64,000 nucleotides of DNA from Flavobacteriales bacterium (GTDB taxonomy: Bacteria; Bacteroidota; Bacteroidia; Flavobacteriales_F; PHOS-HE28). Shown here one piece after another: positions 53,000-63,555 of the stretch. Numbering within the stretch: the stretch's first letter is position 1; every line of letters begins with the position of its first letter. The DNA lies in assembly GCA_016702645.1 (NCBI GenBank), contig JADJDP010000048.1, forward strand, positions 1-64,000. The letters are read 5' to 3'. The position numbers and the translations under genes are program-made. The notes beneath the pieces are model-generated. The model was given only the letters and a program-made list of their open reading frames with translations. It had not been told where the DNA came from and ran no database searches.

Positions 53000-54827
53000 A
53001 TGAAGAAGCTCATTTCCTTCCTTGCCCTCGCTACGCTGGTAGCACCCGGCTTCGCGCAGAACATCGCGTACCGGAAATGCCGGAACTACCGCAGGCACGA
53101 ATTTCATCGGCACCACCGATGCGGTGGATTGGGTGATCAAGACCGGAGCGGCCGCAGCAGCGAATGAACGCATGCGCGTCGCTCTGCGGGTCAGCGTCGT
53201 CCTGAACAACACCATGGCATCTTCGCGGGCGACGCGTTCAGCGCTTATGGCAACAACACCACCAACGGCACCACCAACTCCATCAACAATGCGGCCGGTA
53301 CGTTCTCTGTGAACGGGTATGCCGCTGGCAATGGAACCGGTGTTTATGGTGAGACGGCTGGAGGTGGAGCTCCACCGCGGGCACCGCATCTTGGGGCGAC
53401 ATCTATGGGAACATACACGACAGCCTCCAGCAGTTCGGAAGGTGTCTGGGGCACCAATGGCACCGGTCCACTCGGTACCGGCGCGACCGCATCTGTTGCA
53501 GCGGGGTTCGCGGCGAGGCGACCGGTGCGGCTGGCACCGGCCTTCACCATGGGCGTCCTTGGCGTTAATTCAGCTGCCGCGGGCGCTGCCCACGGCGTGT
53601 ATGGCATCACTCCTTCCACTGGTGGTACCGGGGTTTTTGGTGCCAATACGAACACGACCGCTGTTGCGGCGAACGGGGTGCAAGGCCAAAGTGCTTCCAT
53701 TGGCGGGGGATCCGGCGTTCGTGGTTTCAATACGGCTGCTGCCATCGGCGCTGGTCAGGGTGGGTATGGTGTCTTTGGCTCGGCTGCCGTCGCTCCAACT
53801 GGCACCGGTTTCGTCGTAGGCGTGCGCGGGAATGCAACCGGAGCTACAGGTGCAGCCTACGGTGTCTACGGCCAGTCCGGATCGGCAACAGGCTTCGGCA
53901 TGGACGCTGTCAACACCAATGCCACCGGTACCGGTCCTTCGTTACGGCAACAATGCGGCGGGTACCTACTTGGTCAATGGAAGCGGTTCCGCCATCAACG
54001 GCAACGGTATCGGTGATTTCGCCATCGCAAAGACCGTCGCAAGCGGTGTGGGGGTGGTGGGCGTAGGGAATAACCTCATTGCTTCGATATTCACCCCCGC
54101 AAGAGGCTGTGGTGTTGCCGGAACAGGCGCGCAGTATGGTGTCATGGGGTTCGCCACCACCACCGTCAATACGCTTGAAACGAACAACTCTGCCGCCAAC
54201 GGTGCCGGCGCATCCTCAGGCGGCTACTTCGAAGTTCAAAACGCAGGGATCGGTCAAACCTGGGCCTATGTGGGCGTACGCGACGCCGGTGGCATCAACC
54301 GCAAGATCATCGGTCCCGGCACGGTCAACACGATCGTCAACGATCTCGATGGCGATCGGGTGGCGCTCTCCTGCCCCGAAGCACCCGAGAACCTTTTCCA
54401 GGACTACGGCGCTGGCCAACTCGTGAACGGGCGCGCGCATGTGACGATCGATCCCATTTTCGCGAAGAACATCGTCGTGAACGAGAAGCATCCATTGCGC
54501 GTGTTCGTGCAATTGGAAGGTGACTGCGCAGGGGTCTATGTCACGAACAAGACGGCGCAGGGATTCGATGTGATCGAACTGAACGGAGGAAATTCCAGCG
54601 TTCCCTTCTCGTTCACCATCACCGCGAACCGTGCCGATGAAGTGAACCCCGACGGATCGATCGCTCGGTACTCGGAAGAACGGTTCCCCTATGCACCCGG
54701 TCCCCAACCCACTGTTCTGCAAGAGAGCCGCGAGTTGGACGATGCGGCGATGCGGAAAGATGACCGTGGCACACCTGCAGCCACACCAGTGGCCTTGGGG
54801 GCGAAAGCGCCGAAACGCGGTCGCTGA
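53000..54827 (+). CDS. Secreted Gly-rich repeat protein, broken by several frame changes
   Basis: Signal peptide MKKLISFLALATLVAPGFAQN starts at 53000. The reading frame then changes at about 53071 (one extra base) and 53215 (one missing). There are probable compensated changes at about 53375-53440 and 53505-53550, and one extra base near 53940. Corrected, it reads TNFIGTTDAVDWVIKTG, then many Gly-rich units (GVYG-, GVFG-, GVQG-like), and a C-terminal domain at 54300-54700 with YGAGQLVNGRAHVTIDP and VQLEGDCAGVYVTNKTAQGF. That domain is common at the end of Bacteroidota tail-fibre-like repeat proteins. It could be a decayed gene or an error-rich assembly stretch. Its stop abuts the stop of the PKD gene with no gap. 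Confidence 0.65.
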
Positions 54828-57800
54828 TCACTTCAGAAGGTTGATGTGCCCGATGAAATCATCGGCATCACCATCGCGCTCCACCACCACCTTCCAGATG
54901 TAGACATCGATCACGGGCTCCTTGCCGCCGACGGTGCCATCCCATCCTTCCTCGCGGTCCGTGGTGTTGAAGATCTCCAGCCCCCAGCGATCGAAGACCA
55001 TGAACTTGTACTTCCATCCGGCCTCGGCAGTGTAGCCGTTCAGGACCGGACGGAAGGTCTCGTTGCGGTCATCATCGTTCGGTGTGAACGTGTTCGGGAC
55101 GTATATCAGCGGATCGCTATTGACGATCGTGAACTTGCAAAGCGTGTCAGGGCAACCGAAGGAATTCACCGCCGTCAGACAAACAACGAAACCACCACCA
55201 TCCGCCGGGAACACATGCAACGGATGGACCTCCGTTGAGCTTTCACCATCATCGAAGTCCCACGTATAGGAGACAGCGCCCTGGCTGAGGTTGCTGAACT
55301 GGAGCGCATTGGCCAGGCTCACCAACGTATCGGTCATGAAGTCGGCGTACGGTGTGGGGTTCACCTCGATGCCACCGGGAACCACGAGCGTATCGCTGCA
55401 ACCCCCCAGCGCCGATGGCGATGAGCGTGATCGTGTAATCACCCGCTTGAGCATAGCTGTGCAAGGGAGCGTCCGCCTGTGAACCGGTCGCGTCACCAAA
55501 GAGCCAATGGTAACTGCTCGCGTTGATAGACGTGTTCGTGAAGGAGATCGGGCGACCCGCACACGCTGGCTGCGGCAATGCAAAGAAGGACGCAAGCGGT
55601 GTCGGGTGTACGATGAAGTTCTCGGTGTGGTCGGAGGTGCAACCGAACTGGTTGGTCGCGACCAGTCGCACGATGTAGGAACCAGCGCCATTGTAGGTGA
55701 TGGTCGGTTGGTTCAATACGGAAGTACCTGCAACACCGAAGTCCCAGTCGTAGCTCACCGCCCCTTGCGACAGGTTGGTTGTTTGGATCGTCACCGGTGA
55801 TGTGCAACTCTCATCGGCGCTCAAGGTGAAGTCCGCCATGGGCAGCGGATGCGCTACCACCGGGGCGGTGATCGTATCGCTGCAACCGTTCACGTTCTCG
55901 GCGATCAAGGTGACCGTATAGCTGTTGGGTACCGTGTAAGTATGGAAAGGGGATGGCGCTCCGCTCGTGTTGCCATCGCCGAAATCCCACGAGTAATAAC
56001 TCGCACCGGAACTGTTGTTGGTGAACGCCACGTCCAGATCGATGCAGCCCGCGCCGGGATCCACGGTGAAAGCGGCCACCGGTGTGGTGTTAACCGTCAC
56101 GTTCTGCGTGAGCGAGGCGCTGCATCCGTTCAGCGCGGCGATCACCGTGAGCGTCACGGGAAAGGTCCCGCTCGAAGCATAACTGTAGGACGGATTCGTG
56201 AGCGAGGACGTTCCGCCATCACCGAAGGTCCATTGCGAACCGGTGATGCCTGCGGACGTGTTCGTGAACGTGAACTCCTCGCCAACGCATACCTCCGTTG
56301 GCGTGGTGTTGAACGATACCACCGGCGAGGGCAATACGGTGACCTGTTGGCTGTACGCATCGAATCCGCAGCCGAAGGCCGAAAGTTCGATCGTGTACGT
56401 ACCGGGCAGGTTGTAGGTGTGCGAGAGGTCCTCCGCAAGGCTGAAGTTGCCATCGCCGAGGTCCCAGTAAAGCGCGGTATCACCACTGGTGTAATGCGTC
56501 AGATCAACCGTCAGAGGCGCGCAGCCCTGCACGGGATCCACATTGAAGAAGGACACCACATCGTTCGGCAATACCGTGATCGTGTACTGCGCGGTATCGC
56601 TTCCACAATCGTTGCTCGCGATGAGCGTGATGGTGAACGGCGTGTTCATCGTGTCGGCAACATAAGCGTGCGTCACGATCGTAGCCGAGGAGTTGCTTCC
56701 TGTCCCATCACCGAAGTCCCACTCGAAGGCGTCCGGCAGTCCGTAGCTCACATTGGCGAAGGGCACATCGGCGTAGCTGCAATGCACGTCCACGTTCGGG
56801 CCGAAGACCGCTGTTGGAGCCGGCATCACCGTCACCGTGGAACTGGCGAAATCGTTCCCGCAAACGTTGGTTGCAGTGAGCGAAATGGGATACGTGATGG
56901 CATCCTGGGGATCTTCCGGGAAGATGAACGCTGGCGGCCACTGATCGGTACTAGTGCCCAAGCCACCGAAGTCCCATTCGTAGGTGAGCCCATCGCCAAC
57001 GGAGAAGTTGTCGAAGTCGATGCTCAACGGACCGCAGCCGGTATCGGCGCTGAGCGTGAGCACCGCTTGCGGAACATCCCATACTTGCACCGTGCTGTAG
57101 ATGGTATCCGTGCAACCCGCGCCCGTACCTGCCACGAGCATCACATTGAACACACCCGTGGTGGTATACGTGTGGAAAGGATCCGTGACGAAGGAGGTGG
57201 TATTGTCACCGAAGTCCCACTCCGCCGTATTCGCACCCACGCTGTTGTTCGTGAACGCGAACGGTACGTTTGCGCATGCGATCGGCGCATTGGTGAAATC
57301 GGCCGTGGGTAGCGGATACACGGTCACGAGAGCACCATCGCTGTTGGAGCAACCTGTAACTGGATCGGTGTACTGGTAGTTCACCGGATTGCCACCGGGC
57401 AATGCCAGCAACGGATCGAAGAGACCGGCCGCATCCACACCAGTGCCGCTCCAGGTCCCACCTGCAGGGTTCGCTGTCAGTTGCTGCAAGCCACCATCAA
57501 GGCATACGGCGATGTCCGTTCCTGCATCAACGATCGGCAGATCGTTCACCGTGATCGTCACTTGGTCCTGCAACAAACAAGTCGCTGCGCCAAAGGAATA
57601 GGTGAGCGTATAGCTGCCGGGTATGCTCGTATCGAGCAAACCCGCCGCATCCACTTGTGGACCGCTCCACGATCCGCCGACCGGAGTTCCGTTCAATTGC
57701 AGCGGACCACTGGCAACGCACACCGCTGCATCCGGACCAGCGTCCGCAGGCACCACCACAGGCTGGATGTCCACGGTGATCTGGTCGCTCGCCGAGCAAC

Positions 57801-60800
57801 CGTTCGCATCGGTGTAACTATAGGTAAGTATGTCGTTGGCCACACCGGCAGGCGTGATCTCACCCGAAGGAGTAACGGCGATGGTGGTTCCGGTCCATGT
57901 TCCACCTGCTGGTGCACCACCAAGCTGGTAGGGGATCGGTTGATCGCACAGCACAACATCAGGACCAGCGTTGACCACGGGCAGCGGGCTGACCGTTGCG
58001 TTCATCGTAGCAACGGATGCGCAACCGCTCGCATTGGCGAAGCTGTAGGTGAGCACATGCGTGCCACCCGGCACACTTCCGGGATCGAATTCCCATGGGG
58101 GGCCGCTAACGCCGGTGCCGCTCCAAGTGCCACCCGCAGGAACACCGTTCAATGCGATGGGCGCTGCATCCGCGCATCCGTTGAAATCAGGAGGCACAAC
58201 GAGGATGGTGGCAGGAACAACGTTCACGATCGTTTGATCGCTCGTTGCGCACGTGCCCGTCCCATAGTTGTACGTCACGTTGAAGTTGCCCACGGTGCTA
58301 GGCGTGAACCAGCCACCCGGGCCAGCACCCACCCATGTTCCGCCTGCTGGCGATCCATTCAGTTGGGTTGGTGTATTGCTTTGGCACATGGAAACATCGG
58401 GACCCGCATCGGCGAATTGCGTCACCGCTTGCACGGTCACATCAACCTGGTCCGTGCTTGTGCAGCCGTTCGCGTTGGTGTGCGTGTAGGTGAGCGTAAC
58501 AACTCCCAATTGGCCGGGGGTTGGTGTGAACACACCTGCGGCCGTGACACCTGCACCGCTCCATGCACCCGGAGCGGGGGCACCCACGAGGTTCGTCGGG
58601 ATCGCTTGATCACAGAATGTCTGGTCGACACCAGCGCTCACCACTGGCAACGGATACACGGTCACATTCACCGTGGTGCTTCCGGGACAGCCGCCGAGAT
58701 CACCGGAGACCGTATAGGTGGTGGTCAACGCAGGGCTGGTGGTGATCGTTGGACCCGTACCAATGAGCGTCGCACCGATGAACCACTGATAATTGCCCGC
58801 ACCGTTCGCGGTGAGCGTAGTGCTTTGTCCATTGCAGATCGCCGCGCTCGGCGGGTTCACCGTCACCGTTGGCGCCGCGATCACTTGCACGTTCACAGTG
58901 GCGGCCGGGCCTGAGCAACCGCTGCTGATCGCCACCACCGAGTACACGCCCGCATTCCCGGCTGTGATGTTGGGGATTGTCACCGAGGCGGCGTTGCTGA
59001 TCACCGTTCCTTGCGGATTGGTCCATTGGAAGGTGACACCCGGGATCGGTGTTGCGGAGAGCGACAAGGTCTGCCCTGCACATACAGGACTATTGCTGGC
59101 GATCACCGGCAACGGTGGCAAGGTGCCAATGGCGAGGTTCGCGTTCGCCGTTGCGTTGCCGCACGCGTTGGTCACCGTGACCGAAAGCGTGGGGCTGCCC
59201 GCACTATTGAAACAGATGGAACCCGGCGAAGCAGCCGCCGAGTTCGCGGGCGTGCCGCCGGGGAAGCTCCATGCGTAGGTGGTTATCGGAGAGCCACAGT
59301 TCTGCACCACTGCGCTCGGGTTCACGCATTGCGTGGCGCAGATCCCTGACAACGGGTTGATACTGACCTGCGGTGGCGAGGCGATACTGAACACCTGCTG
59401 CACTGGCGGCACGTTGCAGGTGTTGATGGCCTGATACTGTACCGTGTACGTACCGGGCAACGTAAAGGCGAATTGCGGCTGAAGGCTCGTCAATGTTCCG
59501 CTCGTGAGATTCCAAGCCGCACCACCACAAACGGAGGCCACCCCGTTCACCGTCCATTGGTGCGTGATCTGGCAATTCTGTCCGAATACGCTGGTGTTCG
59601 TGTTCACCGGTGCATAGGGTGCGCACAACGGAGCCGGCAAAAGCGTGAACGAGGGAACAGGTGGTTGCTCAATGCACACGGTGCGAGAAAGCGTATCGCC
59701 TCCGCAACTATTGCCGCTGATCAACCGAATGGTGTAAACACCCGGTGTGGTGAAGTTGACGCCCAGGCTCGTACTGCCCGAGATCCACGAACTCGGATCG
59801 TAGTTGGCACCCGTGAACCCGTTATCGTTGCCAAGCGTGCCACCGGTGCTCCAGCCCGCGGCAGGAGTGATGCTCCAAAGCAGGGCTGGTGTGATGTCGC
59901 AACTGTTGCCCTGCACTTCGTTCCCGATGCTCGTACTGGTGAAGGTCACCGTGGTGTTCACGCACGCGGTGTCGCTCGGGCTAATGGTGAAATCTGTACT
60001 GCCCGCAAGGCTCACCACAATGGGCAGGATCGTGCTACCGCTGGTACCGCAAGGGTTCTCCACGAGCATGTTCGCCGAGAAGCTGTTCTGGTAGGTGTTC
60101 ACACCATCCGTGCTCGTGGTTCCGCAGGAGCCGATGCTGAAGATGTGCGTAATGGATGCAGGTGGCGGATGCGAATACTGGATGGGCGGAGTGCCATCGT
60201 TGAAGGTGATGGTATAGATCGTTCCCGGCGTGTTCGTAGCCCAGCCAACGATCGGAAAGGTGAGCGTGATGGGTCCGCAGCCCTGGGTGCTACCGGGGTT
60301 CACCAGCGCACCAGCCGGGTTGGTGCCGAGGAATACATTGTAGGTCTGGGTGTCGCCGCAGCCATTGGGCTGGGTGATCGTGTACGTGATGGTGTTGATC
60401 CCTTGGCTATAGGTGTGAGCCTGGGTGGGCCAGGTGGCCCCGTTGGAAGTGAAGTTCGGTGAGCCGTCACCCCAATTGATGGTGTGCGTGCTACCGGCTG
60501 CTGCGGTCCCGGAGAAATCGAATTGGAAGGAGGAGGTCGGGTTGGCCGAACACTTGTAGAAGGTGGCTTCACCATTGAACACCGTGAAGGCCGCGTTCGG
60601 GCTGGTCATAGCGGCATCGGCCGTAGGGTTCACGGTCACCGTGACGTTATCGTTGTCCTGGCAACCATCATCGTCCGTAACGGTGAGCGTGTAAACCGTG
60701 GTGGAAGTGGGTGAGGCGACCGGGTTGGCGATCGTGGGATCGCTCAGGCCCGCAATGGGTGTCCAGCTATAGGTATAGGGATTGTTCCCGTTGCTGATAT

Positions 60801-60951
60801 TGCTGTTCAGCTGTACCGAAGCACCCGCGCAGATAGGCGTGGGGTTGGCCGGGGTAATGTTCACGTTCAGGTTGCACGGCTGCCCGAACGCATCGCCCGC
60901 CAGGAGCGACAACACAACAAGAAGGAGGCTACAGCGCAGGCTGAGGTTCAT
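54828..60951 (-). CDS. Giant multi-PKD surface protein with gliding-motility-associated (T9SS type B) C-terminus (one frame break)
   Basis: About 2040 residues after one base correction. Signal peptide MNLSLRCSLLLVVLSLLAGDAFG decides the start at 60951, here spanning residues 1-23. Ig/SprB-like repeats follow. One block at about 770-1260 has units with GGTWSGTGV and YSFANASGC-like ends. PKD domains at about 1260-1950 have WDFGD or WDLGDGN cores. The C-terminus has IYVPNTFTPNDDDRNETF and MVFDRWGLEIFNT, the type B (CHU_C) sorting domain. The break is at a run of six C at about 55402-55407; five restores AIGAGGCSDTLVV. It is probably an adhesin or gliding-related surface protein exported by the T9SS. 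Confidence 0.88.
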
Positions 60952-61051
60952 CAAGGCACACGTTATCGGGTGCAAACTACCGGGGTGGACTTTCACGTAG
61001 CCCGCTGCTCGCAAGGGTTTTATCAACCAAGTCCGCTGTATTAGGACGGCC

Positions 61052-61080
61052 GCCGGGGACGGACCGTTGCCTGCCCCGGC
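61052..61080. other. Hairpin in the divergent PKD/tonB promoter region
   Basis: GCCGGGG (61052-61058) and CCCCGGC (61074-61080) form a perfect 7-bp stem with a 15-base loop. It lies midway in the 235-base gap between two divergent genes. There is no T tract, so a leader structure for the TonB gene is as likely as a terminator. Nothing else is recognised in this gap. Confidence 0.3.
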
Positions 61081-61186
61081 TTTCGCTACGGCCAGCTCCC
61101 CGGACCTGTATATCCTATGAACGGAATGGCAGGGTCGCGTGTACGGCTGGGTGATCGGTCACCGTTCACCCCAAAAAGACACCACC

Positions 61187-62035
61187 ATGATCCTCGCAGC
61201 ATCCCTCCTCCTGCTCCTTGTGTTCGCCGCCCTGCTAGCCACCGGCACTGGCTGGAGCAACGTGCTTTCCAGCACGCGCAATGAAGTGGTTTTCGCCGGG
61301 CGGAACCAAGCCTACGGTGCGTACACCATTCGCCGGGAGCACCACCGCGTGATGATGATCGCGTTCGGAACTGCATCCCTCCTCGTTGGTTCCGTTCTCG
61401 TACTCCCGAAGCTCCTGGCCACCAAGCCATTGGAGATACCGTCCAGCCTACCCAAGCCTGAAGATGGGGTCATCTTCGAGGTACCACAGCCCACACCAGC
61501 ACCTGCTCCCCGAGCCGTTCCAACCCCACCACAACCGAACCCCAACCCCGATCCCTTCGCCAACCCCCTCGTGGTTGATTCCGTGAAGGTGGTTCCGGTC
61601 GTTGACACCTCGGCCCGCGTGGTCGGTCCGGTTGGCCCGGTTGGCCCAGTTGGCCCGGTAGGTCCCGTCGGACCGGTAGGCCCCACCGGTGGCGAGCGCG
61701 ACACCTCGCTGATCGTGGATGCTGCCATGGCAGACATGGCTCCGGAATATCCAGGCGGCATGCCCGGGCTGTACAACGACCTTACCGATATGATCCGCTA
61801 CCCGGACATCGACATCAGCGGAGGCAAACAGGGCAAGGTGTTCGTGAGCTTCGTGGTGAACGAAAGCGGCGAGGTGACCAGCGTGGAAGTCTTGCGCGGC
61901 GTTAGCCGAACCTTGGATGCCGAAGCGGTGCGTGTGGTCCGCAAACTGAAGCGTTGGAAGCCCGGGGTCGACAACGGACATCCGGTGAAGGTCCGCTATC
62001 GCCTGCCCATCAATTTCAAGCTGGCTGGCGGCTAG
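61187..62035 (+). CDS. Energy transducer TonB with collagen-like GPV repeat
   Basis: 282 residues. Two hydrophobic N-terminal segments (about 2-22 and 62-82) flank NEVVFAGRNQAYGAYTIRRE, a conserved Bacteroidota TonB segment. A Pro-rich periplasmic linker follows, ending in six GPV units plus GPT (residues 147-167). The C-terminal TonB domain, about 200-282, has GKVFVSFVVNESGEVTSVEV and RWKPGVDNGHPVKVRYRLP. It couples the proton motive force to outer-membrane transporters. ExbB/ExbD are not adjacent. ATG at 61187 chosen over an upstream ATG at 61139 because the shorter form begins with the anchor. Confidence 0.9.
   Translation: MILAASLLLLLVFAALLATGTGWSNVLSSTRNEVVFAGRNQAYGAYTIRREHHRVMMIAFGTASLLVGSVLVLPKLLATKPLEIPSSLPKPEDGVIFEVPQPTPAPAPRAVPTPPQPNPNPDPFANPLVVDSVKVVPVVDTSARVVGPVGPVGPVGPVGPVGPVGPTGGERDTSLIVDAAMADMAPEYPGGMPGLYNDLTDMIRYPDIDISGGKQGKVFVSFVVNESGEVTSVEVLRGVSRTLDAEAVRVVRKLKRWKPGVDNGHPVKVRYRLPINFKLAGG
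61625..61687 (+). repeat. Nine-base coding repeat for Gly-Pro-Val in tonB
   Basis: Six GPV triplets followed by GPT, encoded by degenerate nine-base units. Synonymous codons vary (GGT/GGC/GGA, CCG/CCA/CCC, GTT/GTA/GTC), so the copies are not identical DNA. This points to selection on the peptide rather than recent slippage. Confidence 0.75.
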
Positions 62036-62041
62036 CCGGAC

Positions 62042-62704
62042 CTAGGTTCGATCGAGAAGAGCGCGGCGAACGGCCGCGCTCACTTCTTCGGCCCTGCTGT
62101 ACACCATGAAGTGGGTGCCACCCGGAACCACGATGGGCTCCTTGATCAAGCTGATCGGCATCAAGCGGTCCTTGTCGCCATGGATATGCACGAGCTTCTT
62201 CAACGGTGAAGTCGGCCCGTTCCAATGGATCACCGCGTCCATCATCACCCGAAGATCCCGCGCGCTGAACGTGGAGAGCATCAGCTGACCGAGTTCCTGC
62301 GAGGCGCGGTCCTCCATTCCCAAGGTCCATCGCAAGATCCGCAGGAAAGGCACCACGCGCCGCACCATTACATCGGTCACCATCCGTTCCGGCCGCAGAC
62401 CCCGCATCATCCGGATGTTCCAAGGCATCTCGCTCCTGCCCTTCCAGCTGCTGATCAGGACCACGCACTTCGGGTCCGTGATGGCCGCAAGTTCCTGCGC
62501 GACCATTCCGCCCATGCTCACTCCGAGCAATCCATGCGGTCGGCTGCGATCGATCTTGTGGGCAAGCTCCTGCGCGAATTGGCGCAAGCTGGCATGCTCC
62601 GGCATACGTGGCCAGTCCAGGTAGTGCAGCGTGTGCTCCGGTAGTGCCAACCGATCGAACAGCCGGTGATCAGCGCCCAGACCCGGGATCAGATAAAGGT
62701 CCAT
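62042..62704 (-). CDS. Alpha/beta hydrolase
   Basis: 220 residues. The N-terminus YLIPGLGADHRLFDRL is the oxyanion/entry loop. The nucleophile elbow is LLGVSMGGMVAQEL (Ser in GVSMGG). The acid and base candidates are in VHIHGDKDRLMP and PGGTHFMVYSRAEEV (His). It is a small esterase-like cytoplasmic enzyme of unknown substrate. It starts 17 bases after the TerC gene's stop, so it is probably co-transcribed with it. Confidence 0.87.
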   Translation of the reverse strand: MDLYLIPGLGADHRLFDRLALPEHTLHYLDWPRMPEHASLRQFAQELAHKIDRSRPHGLLGVSMGGMVAQELAAITDPKCVVLISSWKGRSEMPWNIRMMRGLRPERMVTDVMVRRVVPFLRILRWTLGMEDRASQELGQLMLSTFSARDLRVMMDAVIHWNGPTSPLKKLVHIHGDKDRLMPISLIKEPIVVPGGTHFMVYSRAEEVSAAVRRALLDRT

Positions 62705-62721
62705 GCTGACGACAACACCGT

Positions 62722-63462
62722 CTACCTGTTCAACTTCACCACATGCGACTTGCGCGCGCGCATGTTCAGCAGTTCCACACCGAAGCTGAAGGCCATGGCC
62801 ACGTATGCGTAACCCTTCGGGATCTCGCTGTGGTGGATCGGCTCGAGGCCCTCGAAGAACAGCATGAAGCCCACCATGACCAGGAAGGAGAGCGCAAGCA
62901 TCTTCAGAGCGGGGTGCTTTTCGATGAAGCTGCTGATGGCGTTGGCGAAGAAGAACATCACGATCATGGCGATGATCACCGCGATGATCATGATCTCGAT
63001 GTGATCCGCCAATCCGATCGCCGTTACGATGCTGTCGAAGGAGAACACGGCGTCCACGAGTATGATCTGCGTCATCATCGCACCGAAGCCGACGTTCTTC
63101 ACTGCCTTGTCGGAACCCACCTCCTCTCCTTCCAGCTTGTGGTGGATCTCCTTCACCGCCTTGTAGAGCAGGAACAAACCGCCGAAGAACATGATGCAGT
63201 TGCGCAGGTTGAAGCCATAGCCCATCAAGGAGAAGAGCTCGTTCTCGCCGTTGTGCACCAACCATCCGAGCCCTATGAGCAGTCCACTGCGCATCAGGAT
63301 GCCGAGCACCATCCACAGGCGTCGCGCTTTCAGGCGGTCCTTCTCGGGCATGCGCCCCAGAATGATGCTGACGAAGATGACGTTGTCGATGCCCAGCACG
63401 ATCTCGAGCAGGGCGAGCGTGATCAAGCTGATGAGGGAGGCGAGGGAGAAGAGTTCTTCCAT
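62722..63462 (-). CDS. TerC family integral membrane protein (second copy)
   Basis: 246 residues, seven membrane helices. The acidic pairs are LALLEIVLGIDNVIFVSI and ILVDAVFSFDSIVTAIGLA. It is clearly related to the TerC protein at 9355-10101 but diverged. The C-terminus MRARKSHVVKLNR is basic. ATG at 63462 by homology; the upstream frame extension lacks family similarity. Probably involved in metal ion export. Co-oriented with the alpha/beta hydrolase. Confidence 0.9.
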   Translation of the reverse strand: MEELFSLASLISLITLALLEIVLGIDNVIFVSIILGRMPEKDRLKARRLWMVLGILMRSGLLIGLGWLVHNGENELFSLMGYGFNLRNCIMFFGGLFLLYKAVKEIHHKLEGEEVGSDKAVKNVGFGAMMTQIILVDAVFSFDSIVTAIGLADHIEIMIIAVIIAMIVMFFFANAISSFIEKHPALKMLALSFLVMVGFMLFFEGLEPIHHSEIPKGYAYVAMAFSFGVELLNMRARKSHVVKLNR

Positions 63463-63555
63463 GGCGGCGAAGTTCGGAACGGATCGCGCAGACGGCTCCA
63501 CGAGGGCAGCATTCACGAACTTCCGCGTGTCTTGCAGAACATAGAACACACCCAC

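Noticed and set aside
55849..57312. 487-residue and neighbouring long frames on the plus strand
   Set aside because: They are antisense to the PKD giant, Arg/His rich, with no signal peptide or domain.
54828..60951. Possible type I polyketide or other modular enzyme because of its size
   Set aside because: The repeats are PKD/Ig beta units with a signal peptide and a type B sorting domain; there are no catalytic motifs.
61625..61687. Possible CRISPR or tandem DNA array
   Set aside because: The units are 9 bases with no spacers and lie inside the tonB reading frame, so this is a coding repeat.
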